Origin: Cristatella mucedo
Taxonomy: Eukaryota; Bryozoa; Phylactolaemata; Cristatellidae
Direction of reading: 5' to 3'
NCBI GenBank assembly: GCA_009760855.2
Contig: WPIO01000152.1
Span: forward strand, 577,501 to 639,500
Length of the DNA stretch: 62,000 bases
Below are positions 11,571 to 23,366 of this stretch, piece by piece. The notes under the pieces were generated by a model. That model did no database searches, was not told the DNA's origin, and was given only the letters and a program-made list of their open reading frames with translations. Position 1 is the first letter of the stretch. Every line of letters begins with the position of its first letter. The position numbers and the translations under genes are program-made.

Positions 11571-11620
11571 CAGCTCTTCTGCTGCTACACAAGAGGCAAT
11601 TAAATCAGCTAACCTTTAAT
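11571..11620 (+). mobile_element. Inverted SINE type 1 3' fragment
   Basis: Directly against the head of the preceding minus-strand SINE lies the 3' end of the same family on the plus strand: CTTCTGCTGCTACACAAGAG, then GCAATTAAATCAGCTAACC. The pair forms a head-to-tail-end inversion, either an insertion into an older copy or an inversion at integration. Confidence 0.6.
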
Positions 11621-12059
11621 GCATCCACCTGCCGGTTTAATTAGAATGGGCCTTTTCTATAGCATCGCTGGTGAGGTGATCTGAACCATTCAATGCCTAG
11701 AGCCAAGACCTATAATACCTAAGACTGGATCTGGGGTTTCCTCGTTCAATTGACCACCCTGACAAGCAATCGCTTCATTAAGTGTGCCGTTTCACCTACG
11801 GCTTCAGACAGTAGACACTCTGGATGACTAGACCGGTGACGTCATACCAGCACCTGCAGCTGAGGTTTGTCTTGGGGGGGGGTGCAATGCCTGCTAACGA
11901 TCATCGCACGATAAGCTGCGAGCAAGGATCGAATCAACGACGAAGACTTCTGTTGGCCAGTTGCTGGAGCTTTTGCGTAGTTAGAATCTCGCAGGTAAAT
12001 TGCCAATTGTTACCTCTGTTGCTGAAAGGTTTAAATAGATGCTGTCACTAAGACAATAC

Positions 12060-12245
12060 AACCACCGTCAGACAATGCGACCGCCGTCAGACAATGCGAC
12101 CGTCTCTCCCTCAATAAGTATGGATCCATTGAGCTGACCTGCAGATCAAATCTTCTGTCCCAAACGGATTTTATGTGTACGAATGGAGCATTTAATTTAT
12201 TATCCGCAGAGGACCTGAGGGCATGAGGAGGCTGAAACTGGTACT
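12060..12245 (-). mobile_element. Family B LINE fragment
   Basis: The minus strand encodes a diverged QPPHALRSSADNKLNAPF, matching the family B landmark QPVRALRSCVDNKLAVPF, followed by a degraded KxVxDRRF block. At the plus-strand start there is a 19-base tandem duplication of the CCGTCAGACAATGCGAC word. Confidence 0.6.
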
Positions 12246-12599
12246 GAATGAAGTTCAGCCAAGTGCGAAGGAGTCCAGCCTTGGCTAGCATTATTGTTCT
12301 GCGTAGGAATTTCACTTTTTACTCGTTGAATGACAAAGCTATCGCAGCGCCTTCAGTGCAGGAAACAATCCAATGCGGCCTTTTCAGTGCAGCCAGTCGT
12401 TAGAAGGTTCGCGGGTGTGTGGGTCGAGTCTTGGTCATGCGGCACTCCGGTTCAGGTTGTACTACAGTGGGGCCGGTGCCAATGTCCTCACTTGCCTGTG
12501 ATGATGCTTGATCGACTCCTGCATTAATTCTTGCCTTTGGGGATAGGACAAACCAGTGGGTGCTACCGAAGCAGTCCGCCGAAGGATCTCAGCATTCAA

Positions 12600-13250
12600 G
12601 TATCAAGTTTTTCCATGCTGGTATGACATTCTATTTTGACTTCTCTAACTCACTACCTCCAGGTATCCGACCTGTTCAGTAAGACGCTTACAGTTTGTAT
12701 ACGACTCTGTAGCCCCGCAGGTCTGCTGAGAGCATCAAAATTGCCACTGTACACCACTTATCGCAGACCTGTGGCTACCCATCAATCAGTGAATAGACTT
12801 CAAGTTTCAGTCACTCGCTTTAAGGTCCCTTAATTTTTTACCACCGGCCTGCTTATCAGACTTACTTCTCAATCAGGTCAGGCATCCTACTACTCGCTTT
12901 TCTGACTCAAGTTGCTTAGCTATGCCTCGAACCAGCTTCATATTCTTCGGAAACCATGCCTTTAGTTCTTATGCTCCCAGAGCTTAAAACTCATTCCTGA
13001 CTGACATGACCACATCGCCTGACTTAACGAAATTTAAAAAGAAGCAAACAACGAACTTGTTATTTACAGAAATAGCTGTGTCCGTCCGATTTGTCCTTGT
13101 GCACTAATGCGTGCTGATAGCATGGATATTATCGCCAACCTATTGACATGCTTCCCCTATAGCAAATGCTAAGTGACTAGATAGAGGTTTAGTTCTATGA
13201 ATGACCTAAACTTATGTCGTATTATTTTATCATTATTATTTTTACATTTG
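12600..13250 (+). mobile_element. Degenerate family A LINE
   Basis: The plus strand follows family A in order with many stops: KFFHAGMTFYFDFSN (for [15 protein letters not shown]), SVNRLQVSVTRFKVP (for [16 protein letters not shown]), then the block equivalent to [10 protein letters not shown] and FKRNLK. It ends with a degraded stem-loop region and ATTATT tail at 13220-13245. An old copy without coding capacity. Confidence 0.75.
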
Positions 13251-15650
13251 TACTGTCCTGGCTCGTTGACTTGTCACGCCAGCCACGATAGACTTTAAAA
13301 TAATTAGCTGCAAAATAATAGGCTGCCATAATAAGCAGCAAAAGCCCCTCGTTTGTTGCTCCCCACCACGGCTTCTTGTTGACAGCTAATTGATATCGTT
13401 AAAGGTTTCATGGAACTTGAATTAAATCATAATTATTATTCCTTATCCTTAGCATCGCTATAGTAAAGACAATGACGTTAAAAGACCACTGGTCGTGCAA
13501 TTATCTCAAGTAAATTGAGATCATTTGGAGGGAAGAATGTCTTCTCCAGGCTTGTTCAGCAGACAGGATATCGGAGTATTTATTACACAACGTCACTTTT
13601 AGTACGTGACTTCGCTGACGTCCACTCGAAGTCAAGCTTCATCCCTCTGACCAAGTCCTGGCTTGGGACCTGCTTAGGAGCCAGGTTTGATCCAGCGCAC
13701 CAGTGACTCTAATCGTTTCGGATGCAAAAGCACTGGGGATCCTCTTAAAGTTATCTAAAGCCTATGGAATGTGGCCGGGCAGAACCTGAAAAGGCAGACA
13801 CCTTCATCGAGTGAAAAAAAATACGGAAGCGGGATTTCGCGAGTCACTCAGTCGATGCGTAATTATTTACAAGCTTTTAGCAGCCTATGGGCTACGTTGT
13901 CATGAGAATTATGGGCATCACAATATACACCCTTCATTAGCAGATGGTCATTTCGCAACCGGTTACCCTCAAGACGTAGATTAGCCATAGAGGTCTCATT
14001 TTGAGGTTGCTAATTAAATGCGCTTTTGTTAGGCAAGCCCAGGTTTGAGGAAACAACTCACTTTCACAAGCCTTGAGCAGTCGCGTTGGCTCTGCACCTG
14101 CTGCAGATCCTGATTCTTTCTGGCAGTTCTTCGACAGAAGTCTCTCCCAAAAAGACGGGTGCTAGATATGTCCAGGAAACCCAAACGGTGTCTTGGATCC
14201 TTCTGATCACGGTTCGACTAAATTCTAGCTACTGGCTATGCATTCAGCTCTTGCTCCAAAGGTTTTACAAATATTTGCCGTCGGTGTATATTGCCAATTG
14301 CATGCAGCCGACTTTTGTAAGCGCCCAATCAATCGAATCATACGCACACACCTCGACTCCCCAATTTTTTAGGTTACAGCCATCTTCATTGGCAGTGTAA
14401 CCTTCACCTTGACCTGAAGTGTTTGGATTCTCTTAAAATCCTTGCGGTAGCAGATTAGTTTACGACAGTCATTCAAAATTCAGTGATAGAATTGAATCTC
14501 CTAGAAACACTCTTGGCATGTCTGCTTGTTCCCTGCACACGCACGACATAAAACCGCAGGTGGCATAGTAGACACTTGTACAATCACATAAATACCGGAG
14601 TAGATTATAATTCATTGCGTTGCTGTTGATCCCGCCAACTCTAGACGCCAAAGATTATTTTATGAGATTATCACAGACATTCTCCGTAATAGCTTTGAAA
14701 GCGTATATGCTGATAGACCTTAAATCTAAATATTCTTGTAATCTGCTAGCTCCAAGTGTGAGAAGAAAGCCGCATACACGATACATGTATACTATTTGCC
14801 ATCTCCACGATTAGAGAAGGGGGAAATCGAATCCATTTTTCTTGACGAATCAGCATTGCTGCCTCAGTCTCAGACCAATGTTGCAGCGTGTTGCGATGCC
14901 TTGTTGAAAATACCTCTGGAGGCTCTACCAGCTTAATGCAGCGCCCAGGCTCAACACATACGTGACGGGCAGGTAAATCTCCTCCTCAAAACCTGAGCCT
15001 CCGGTAATCTTTCGCTGTCGATTGGGCGATACTTTGCACATTCTTGTTGCGGGTACCGGTCGGCTTGATCCGATTCAATGCTTGGGATGGTCTCGTTTAA
15101 TTTACTGTATGGTCTGGCTGATACCATCACTGGTCGGCTCCTTCTCAGGCTGCCTATTTGAAGTGGAAGTCTGGGAAACGTGTAAGGGCGTGGGGCACAA
15201 AGTTCGCCAAGCACTGTTACCAAGGAGACAGTGAGAATCGTCGTGACCGCGCGGCCATGCAGCTCCTGAAAAGGGCATCCTTTTGCTACTATCGCCTACC
15301 CCAGCATGGCTAGAAAAATACCTCACTCTAAGCACCCGTGGCGCCGGACGGCTGACGGCATGCCTGCAGTGGCTCCCTTTGGCATTCCCCAAGACAAGGC
15401 CGTCAATCTCCTTAAGCCGCTGCCGAACACCACTAAGCCGGGAGCAATCTTTCAGCGGGTATTAGCCATTAAGAGGCCTGCGACAAGTTAAACCAAATTA
15501 CCCACTCCCGCTGCATATTTCTTTTATGACCGCACGGTACTATCTTCGTCCGGCTATGGCAGTTTATCTTATGGCAGGCCACAGTTCTTGAGTGGTAGAT
15601 CATAGTCTAATACGTTGTGGCGACGCATCCCGTCACTTTTGTGAGGACAA
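13250..15650. other. No gene seen
   Basis: About 2.4 kb without a recognisable protein domain, splice-consistent exon or repeat of the families seen here. Open frames are short and on both strands. Confidence 0.4.
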
Positions 15651-15716
15651 TTCTTCTCATCGTGCATTCCTTCTCGCTCAACCTCAGTCTCTCTCCCCTG
15701 CTCTCTCTTACTCTCA

Positions 15717-15719
15717 CCA

Positions 15720-15771
<52 letters not shown>

Positions 15772-15795
15772 TCTCGTTTGTTCTCTCTCTCCTTT
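15717..15795. repeat. (TC)n microsatellite
   Basis: Mostly perfect TC dinucleotides with occasional TATC interruptions, within a wider CT-rich stretch from about 15680. Confidence 0.95.
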
Positions 15796-15934
15796 CTTTC
15801 TAATTCTCTTTTGTTGGCAATTCTTTATTGGCGGTGTCTACTTGCAATGCTGTAAATACGCCTCAACCAGCAGTTGTATTAATGATGCTTGCCGAAACCT
15901 TGTGGGTGGGCTTTCAGTTGCAATGCAATCAATT

Positions 15935-16765
15935 GCAATCAGCTCGAAATCTAGGTGTCATGTTCCAAAGCGACCTCTCGTTAGACGACCATATCAGCTC
16001 CACAGTCAAATCTGCCTATTTTCAGCTTCATAATATTGCAAAAATTCGGGCTTGTTTAGATAAGGATACCTCGTTTAAGTTGGTCCATGCATTCGTGACT
16101 TCTCGTCTCAACTTCTGCAACTCACTACTTACTGGCCTACCAGCATGTGCGATCAGGCGATTGCAGCTGGTGCAAAACTCTGCAGCTAGGCTTGTCTGTC
16201 GTGAGCGTCGCAGTAGCCACATTACTCCACTTCTCGCCGACCTGCACTGGCTACCAGTCAAGCAACGGATTGACTTCAAGGTTTTGTCGCTCACTTTTAG
16301 GTCCCTTCATTCTATGGCTCCAGCCTATCTCTCCGACATACTCCCCCATCAGGCCAAGCATCGTACCACCCGCTTTTCGGAATCCAACAGTCTAGAAATA
16401 CCTCGTACAAACCTCAAATCCTTTGGAGACCGTGCATTTAGTTCGTATGCTCCCAAAGCCCGGAACTCCCTCCCGACCTGTGTCAGAACATCCCTGACCT
16501 GACCACATTTAAAAGGAATCTAAAAACACACCCATTTAGGACAGCATTAAGTGGGTCCCTGTGATTCGTCCTTCACGTGCTTATGCATGCTGACCCTGTG
16601 CATGTCACCCCTAACCATGTTATTCATTTTGTTTGTTTTTCAAGCATGATTTTACTTACCATTCAATTGCATTTCCCTTTGCAGCAAATGTAAAGCGCCT
16701 AGAAAGAGATTAAGTTCTCTGAGGGCGCTTTATCAAGTACATTATTATTATTATTATTATTACTA
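15935..16765 (+). mobile_element. Family A LINE, 5'-truncated, young
   Basis: Begins at [20 protein letters not shown] and runs through the conserved [26 protein letters not shown] and [10 protein letters not shown] blocks in one frame. A one-step frame change near 16490 leaves LTTFKRNLK and SGSL-stop in another frame. The 3' untranslated region, intact stem-loop (AAAGCGCC/GGCGCTTT) and (ATT)n tail follow. It is nearly identical to the copies at 6.2-7.6 and 44.3-45.1 kb. Confidence 0.93.
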
Positions 16766-16769
16766 TTAA

Positions 16770-17475
16770 TGCGAGGAACTAAAACAGCGTGGCGTCGGTC
16801 TAGCCAGAACTAGAGCAAGCCGACCATCTGAACTCTCATCAATTGCTATTCACCTCTAGTACTGTGCTCCACGAGCGTCGCTTTCCGCCAGCTGGCTGCC
16901 TCGATAGATGGCACGGCTTGACAGCTGGAAACAGAGCACCGTCTGGGGTCTTCCTTGGGCAGCGAGTGACAGCTCGATTGGAGAACATATCTGCCCGGAA
17001 CACACCACTCGCAGTCGCAAGAGCGATTGACTCTTTCCGATAGAGCATGAGCGATAACCGAAAGCTACAAATCAGCCAGCTGCAAGGTACCTTTAACAAC
17101 GTCACTCTCTTTTCTCAGGGTTGGCTCATGCAGACGTCAGATTACCTTCAGGCGATGGCTATAATCCGACTTTTAACGTTATCCAGACCCCGAGATTATT
17201 TTTTTTCAGACAATGGTTACTGTCAGACTTCCAACGTTATCCAGACCGTGCGATTATTTTCAGGCGATGGCTACTGTCAGACTTATAGCTTTTAAAATCC
17301 ATTGTCTCATCTACTGTAGATACTCTGTAGCCCTCGGAAGCCATCTTACTCTGATTTGGCTTTTTGTCGTAGGTTTGCGGCCCTGTTTATTTATCTGCTA
17401 TCTTGCATCAAAGTTTCCCTGGTAAGTATTCTTCTGTGGCTTTGAACGGAAGTAATTACGGGCTTCCCTCAGTCG
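16770..17475. other. No gene seen; short local repeat
   Basis: At 17145-17285 a phrase of about 55 bases, including CAGGCGATGGCTA, CAGACTT and CGTTATCCAGACC, is repeated imperfectly about three times. No protein-like frame. Confidence 0.5.
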
Positions 17476-17479
17476 TCAC

Positions 17480-17700
17480 GGTAATGATAATATTAGAATA
17501 ATAACTTCGTAAAGCGCACTTAAGAGCTAAATCTCATCCTAAGCTCCCTATATCTGCTGCAATGGTAGCATGAAATTGGTTACTGATAATATGCACGAAG
17601 TGTCAGCATGAATTAGCTCACAAAGGACAATTCAAGCGGATGCGGCAAATGCTGTGAGAAACAGGCACACTTTTAGCACACGCACTACTTCATCTTCAAT
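17480..17700 (-). mobile_element. Degenerate family A LINE 3' end
   Basis: Matches the family A 3' region with substitutions: AAAGCGCACTTAAGAGC, then AAATCTCATCCTAAGC, CTGCTGCAATGG and GTCAGCATGAATTAGC in the expected order. It is untranslated and old. Confidence 0.65.
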
Positions 17701-17774
17701 GTGAGCAGCGACGCTACTACTCTCAATGTGGTGACGCTATACATGCGGCTCAGGGGTAGGGCAACTTTAAAAAA

Positions 17775-17960
17775 CTAGAAATAATTAAAGGTCGGAGGAG
17801 TCAGCTAGCTCATTTCTACAGCGGCAGTAGAGACGTGTTACAGTACGGACGTGTCGGCTATTACCGGGCTTTCAGTGGACAATATAAGATTGCCTGCTGC
17901 ATGACTTGAACACGTGGCCTCGGTCATGTAGTACTAGCTCTTTACCCCAGATGCTCAGCC
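17775..17960 (-). mobile_element. Degenerate SINE type 1
   Basis: The family's 3' end (CAGCTAGCTCATTTCTACAGC) is followed by a body and a decayed B box (CATGACTTGAACACGTGG) in the same spacing as the 11.4 kb copy. The A box is barely recognisable. Confidence 0.5.
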
Positions 17961-18519
17961 CAGTCAAGAGCTTGTTCAGGAATGCGACATTAAATTTCGA
18001 GCACTACTCCAAGGGAGGAGCGATTGGAACTTTATTTGGCGCCTGAGTCAGATGGGGAAGAGGAAACAACAGTTCTGGCTTAGATCGGCGCACACGCCTG
18101 ACTCAGTCAACATATATGCTGACAGGTCAGACTTTCAGACCCAGTCTAAATGTGCCGTCAAACCAGACAAGCCTCAGCTCTTACTTATTTTCAGCCCACG
18201 GGCTGGGCAAAACCGTGTCCATCAAAACCATAAGTACATAAAATAGTAAGTACATAAAATCATAAGTGTCCAAAGTACTCTATGGTTCAACTAGAAGCTA
18301 GATTTTCTTGTGGTTGCGGTTTTTGGGAATCCATATGAAAGCTTTATAATAAAAATCAGTCAATGTGATTGTCTACTAACCGATTTGCAAGATTTTTAGC
18401 ATGTTGCGGTGGTAGACAATCCCTGATGCTGCTCTGGTTCTGCCTATCGAGAGTTAAGGTGCTCACCTTTTAACGACCGAGATCATGGGCTTGAGCCCTG
18501 CGGCATATGTAAAGTACCT

Positions 18520-18740
<221 letters not shown>

Positions 18741-19014
18741 GATTAACATTATATATATATATATATATAATATTAATCAGGGGTCGGATGTGATGGTTAG
18801 CTGAGTAAGCACTCTTTTTAATGAAGCTTTTTTACTCGTCGTCTCTATTCCAAGAAACACGATTGCCGATGGCTGCAAGGCCAGTTAAGAAAATCTCCGA
18901 GGTTCAGCCTCGTCCCTCTTTGGCTGAACGAGCTGCGATGTTTCCCGGTTTATCAATGGATACTGACCGTAATTCTTACTCTGACACCCAGAGCCCGCAA
19001 TTTTCTTGACTCCT

Positions 19015-19375
19015 TCATAAGTAGCTGAAACTCTGCACCCGTTTCAGCCACGTTGTGCCTTCAAGTCCTCTATGGGCAATGAATTAGCCGTTCCAGTCCT
19101 ACGCTTACAGACCGTTGGCGACAGAAGCTTTTCTGTTCATAGACTGGAAATAACTTCCGCAATTCTTACGCAACCGAATGCACTCTCCTGCTGCCGACTA
19201 TGGCACATCCTTTACAGCCGTCCTGAGATGCTACTTCCATGCTACTAACTTCATCGACTGCTCTCCTGATCCAAATATGCTTCACAATTTCTCTTTGTTT
19301 AGTGTGACGACGTCTGTCGGTTACCGAATGTACACTGAAAGCCGATTTGGCTTGGAGTTCAATATGGCGGAAAAG
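19015..19375 (+). mobile_element. Family B LINE 3' fragment
   Basis: Starts in the CACCCGTTTCAGCCACGTTG segment, passes TCCTCTATGGGCAATGAATT and CCGTTGGCGACAGAAGC, and reaches the 3' block around TACCGAATG. Only the last ~350 bases of the family are present, with frameshifts. Confidence 0.8.
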
Positions 19376-19735
19376 CGCGTAAGCGCGATCCGTCTTCTTT
19401 CTTAAATGCAGTTCGTTGGGCCACGACATAACATGCGTAGCCATTGCCACTTTTTGAAGCTTGGATCGACGAGCTCCCTCGGCATTTTACCTTACTGACG
19501 TTAAAGGGGTGACGTGGTGAATGAGCATCGCCGAAGATGTAGGCAAAACTATCGTTGAGCACCTACGCTGTGCGGGTGCCATTCCGACGTCTTCTCATCC
19601 TAAAATCTTCTCGTCCTAAAAGTAGGAGAGAGGAGGAGAGCGCATCATCTGCCCAGTGCCACGCCGTCAATATCATGTAGCTAATAACTCCGGCTTCCGC
19701 CATTGCCATACACGTGGTTTATCTAAGCAAGTAAA
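19375..19735. other. No gene seen
   Basis: Unassigned sequence between two repeat copies. Confidence 0.3.
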
Positions 19736-19739
19736 TAAA

Positions 19740-19910
19740 TAAATATTAGCCGATTGAACAATCTCATTTGTGTAGCGGCAGAAGAGCCTTAGAGCCTTAT
19801 CGCGTCGTTTGCAGCTGGAAATAAATGATCGCCCAGTGCAGGATTCGAACGCACGACCTCGGTCGTGAACAGCGAGCACCTTTCCTTCTGGGCTATTTAA
19901 AGAGACCACT
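19740..19910 (-). mobile_element. SINE type 1
   Basis: Same order as the 11.4 kb copy on the minus strand: B box GCGTTCGAATCCTGC, the GACCGAGGTC segment, the body, then the 3' end preceded by a short AAAT-type tail at its edge. The A-box region reads GGGCTATTTAAAG on the far side and is eroded. Confidence 0.75.
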
Positions 19911-20039
19911 CACTTATCATCTGCTCATATCGAATGCTTTTCAACTGCGCCTGACCGGCGACGGTTAGGCAGGAAGGAGAGGAAAAAGTGGCGTTGCCGC
20001 ACTCGACGAGCTCTCGACAGTCACTGCGGCTATCGTCAA

Positions 20040-20395
20040 ATGCCTCCGCATAAAGACCCCTGGTGACAGACAGGTTTTACTCTGCAGGTCCGAGACTGTG
20101 GAGCTCACTTGCTTGCGCAATTATTATGCAACGACATCTACTTTCGTGCTGCCGACTATGGCACATCCTTTACAGCCGTCCTGAGCTACTACTTCCATGC
20201 TACTCACTGCCTCAACCGCTCTCCTGACTCTGCTATACTTCTCACTCTCTCTCTCTTTGTTGCGTGAGATGAAGCCTGTAAGCTACCGAATGTCTACCGA
20301 AAACTGCACAGGCTTTGAGTGGGCCATACAAAACTCTCTAGCGTGACACCCACATAGTTTTGTGGCATTGTAGAGTTACAGACGGAGATACAACC
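20040..20395 (+). mobile_element. Family B LINE 3' fragment
   Basis: Contains GACAGACAGGTTTTACTCTG, CCGAGACTGTGGAGCTCAC and the TACCGAATGTCTACCGAAA block, ending GTAGAGTTACAGACGGAG. Untranslated in practice because of frameshifts. Confidence 0.8.
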
Positions 20396-20859
20396 AGTTA
20401 CCAATTACCAATAATTACTGGCCCAATGCATAAAATGGGAAGACACTTGGCTCTAATTAGAAATGACAACTGGCAAGTTCTTAGCTTGTCGATCTGCAGC
20501 GAGAAGTTAAGCAGCAAAGCGTTGGCCGCTTTTTCTGAGTCAGAGCTGCGTAAAAGTTGAAAAAATGCGCGCGACGTGCGATACGCTCTACCGATCCGTA
20601 ACTTGAGCATGAACCTTTTAAGCCGTGGCATACTGCAATTTTTTTTAAGCTCTGCCTCTTCGATAAATCGGGAAGAGAAGAGCTACTGAAAAGTACAATG
20701 AACTTTTCGATTCAGCAGTCCTCCAAGCAGTCCTCCGTCTAAAGAGTCTTCTTTGTCTTGCGGATGGAAGGTGAGCGCCCGCAGCAGAGGCGAGGCGAGG
20801 CAGACCAGCTGCTAACGTTCGCTCCGCGACCGCCTGCGACGCAGCTAGCTTATTGCTCA

Positions 20860-22340
20860 TCGACGCCAATTTTTTTATGCGCACGTCGACGCAGTTTCCC
20901 TTAAGTCGGGATGCAGAGGCCGGGACGTCCTAGGTCGCCGCCGCATCCGCCCCCGCCGAACGACCGGCGCCTCCGAGCAGCGGTCAACTGCCGCGAACGG
21001 CTTCGCGGTGCCTCGGAGGCGAGCTACATTCCATTCGCATCGTGACCCGCCGCCGGGCGTTGGGCCGAGCACGCCTGCTTCCGTTTGAGTCTCTATCGCC
21101 GTCCGATCCGGCTCGCCGCACGACTCGCGTCGTCAGGACGGCCTTTCCCGCGCGAAACCGAGGGCGAGCTACTTCCGTACGCCACGCTTTCTGTTTCCGG
21201 CGCGAGCGAGCGGCTGCGCCGCCATCGCAAGCGGCGCTCTCAGCTTCTCGCAGCCATCCCAGCCATCGCAGCCATCTCATCGCATCGCCATCTCAGCTTC
21301 TCGCAAAGATGGCTGTCGCTCTCGTGGCGCCCCTCCCTTCGCTTGCTTTCCTCGAGACCGGCCGCATTAAGCCCCGCGCGCAGGCAGCGCTCTCGCGCGC
21401 CAAGCCGCCGCGGCGTCGCGTTTCGTCGTCCCCGAGAGCTCGCGGACGCCGTCGGTCCATCGAAATCGATCTGCCAAGGTCAAACCGACGGCTGCTGCGT
21501 CGGCGACTTTATTGGCGTCGCGGGCGGCCTTTCTCCCGCGGGCGCCGCCGCGCATGTCCGCGCCGCTGTCGTCTGACAGGTGCAGCCGACGCTCGACGAC
21601 CGCGGTCCTAGCGCGAGACGCGCGAGATGCGCCGCCGCGCGGGCCACTCAAGTCGGCAGCGCTAAACGCGAAATGGCGCCGACAGGCGGCGCCATTTCGT
21701 GGCCCTGTCGCGCTGGCGCTTGCTGGCGACGACGCCTTCTGGCCGAGCGCTGCAGACGATCGGTAGCGTCCATTGGAAAGCGCGCCGCGCGTAGCGACTT
21801 GGAATTAGCGCCGACGATCGGACATTTATCCTCGGATTGCCGGCTAAATGGCTCACGCAATCGCCGAGCCTAGCGACGGCGCTGCCAGCTGAATCGGAAG
21901 GAGGCGGCCATTGGCGCGGCCTTGAGCTGGCCGCCCAGTTCCGCCTGCATGCGCCAGCGCACTCACGCACCGTGACTCAAGCGGTGTCTGACCGCTGCTT
22001 GCCGGTATGTGGGCTCGGCCCAATAGACTCGGCCCAATTCCGAGCGGCCGGTATTGTCTCTTGGCTTACGATTCACCCCTCTATTGGCATGATATATCCA
22101 CCACTCAATGTAGCCTCGCGTCAGTGAGATCGGACGCAATGAAGGTGATGAAAACGCAGCCCCCTGCTCTCGGTGAGAGCGCGCGCCGACGTAGCACGGG
22201 ACACTTCCGGAACATGCCACTTTGCTTTGCTCGCGTCAGCTGACACTCGCGGTTGAGCTACTTGCGGCAAGCGCACACGGGTCCGCAGCACGCGGCTTGT
22301 GCAGACACGAATGACCTTCGCACACGCAGCGCGCCAGCCG
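20860..22340. other. CpG-rich block, no recognised gene
   Basis: Very GC- and CpG-rich, with overlapping Arg/Ala/Pro-rich open frames on both strands that mirror base composition. None has a recognisable domain or a clear signal peptide. It lies 3' of the GPCR gene and 5' of the TATA-Inr motif at 22453. An unrecognised first exon cannot be excluded. Confidence 0.4.
21669..21699. repeat. Perfect 12-base hairpin
   Basis: CGAAATGGCGCC and GGCGCCATTTCG are perfect reverse complements separated by 7 bases. This stable stem sits in the GC-rich block; no flanking T-run suggests a terminator. Confidence 0.85.
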
Positions 22341-22452
22341 GTGTATGAGAATCCCAAAAAGAATTGATCGCCAAGCAGAGGTCAACTTGCAGAAAGGTCT
22401 AGCAGAGAGATGTCGCTTGTGAAATTGACTGTGCACCGAGATGGCAGCGCAG

Positions 22453-22486
22453 TATAAATCGCGAGACCATCTACATCTTATCAGTC
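22453..22486 (+). promoter_or_regulatory. TATA box plus initiator core promoter
   Basis: TATAAATC at 22453-22460 is followed by TCAGTC at 22481-22486, placing the initiator A 30 bases from the first T of the TATA box, the standard spacing for RNA polymerase II. Transcription would run rightward, convergent with the GPCR gene. No convincing coding sequence follows within 900 bases, so the transcript, if real, may be non-coding or spliced. Confidence 0.45.
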
Positions 22487-23366
22487 GTCGGTCCGTCGCG
22501 ACATTCCTTGGCGCGGCCGCTCGCACCCAAGTTTGGACCCATTTCCGTAGCTCTCGCTCCGACGATCGACGCGACGGCCACCGGCCGCGCTGTCGCACTG
22601 ACAGCGTCGGGCACAGCGGCCGCTCGGCGGAAGTCAGCTCTGCCACTAGCGCCACGACCAGCCGCTGGAAGCCGAGTGCGTCCGCTTCCTCCCGGCGGGT
22701 CTTTGTCGCTGTCCGATTAGGCTTGTCGCCAGACCGGGCTACCGTCGGATCAGGATCGCCGCAGAACGTGGCTCGTCATCTTACCGTCCTAATGCAGAGT
22801 CACCCGGTGCTGCTCGGCGGTTGAGCTCCGACTACTACGACGACGATCGCGAGCCGGCAGCGCTGGCGGTTGCTGCCTGCATGGGAAAAACCACAAAAGC
22901 GGCGCGTCTTTAATGCGTGCGCTGCATTCACTACGAGCACGTGCACGTGTAAGCTGCGCTTTTTAAACGTCGACGTCGGCGAGAAAGGACACCGCAACCA
23001 GTTTCAGCTGGAGCGCCGAGCGACAGGCTCGACGCTTCAGTCGAAACCGTTGCGAATGCAGCGTAAAACCGTTTCAATGGCGCGACCAAGGGCGCTTGCA
23101 CCCTTTTTTTAGCGGTACGCCATGAACGGTCTTTAATGCCGCCGCTGAGCCGCCCGCCCCAAGAGCCGCAGAGTCGGACGCGAACGAAGAGCGCACGTGC
23201 GCGCGCCGCGCCGCGCCTACCTGCTGCGACGCAAGGTGTGCTCAGATCGCTGACGAGCAGTTCCGGGGGTACCTCTCAACCGACGACTACGTCGCGCGCT
23301 CGCCGCTCGCTGCGGCGGCAGCGCGCGCCGACTGCGGTCGGCACCTGCCGTCGTCGGGCGCTCGAT

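Noticed and set aside
18868-19009. Plus-strand frame with RPVKKISEVQPRPSLAERAA, looking protein-like
   Set aside because: Too short, no splice evidence, no recognised family, and it ends at a family B LINE fragment; could not be supported.
21042-22824. Several 100-190 codon frames in the GC-rich block
   Set aside because: Composition-driven frames on both strands without domains, starts or codon pattern that favour one.
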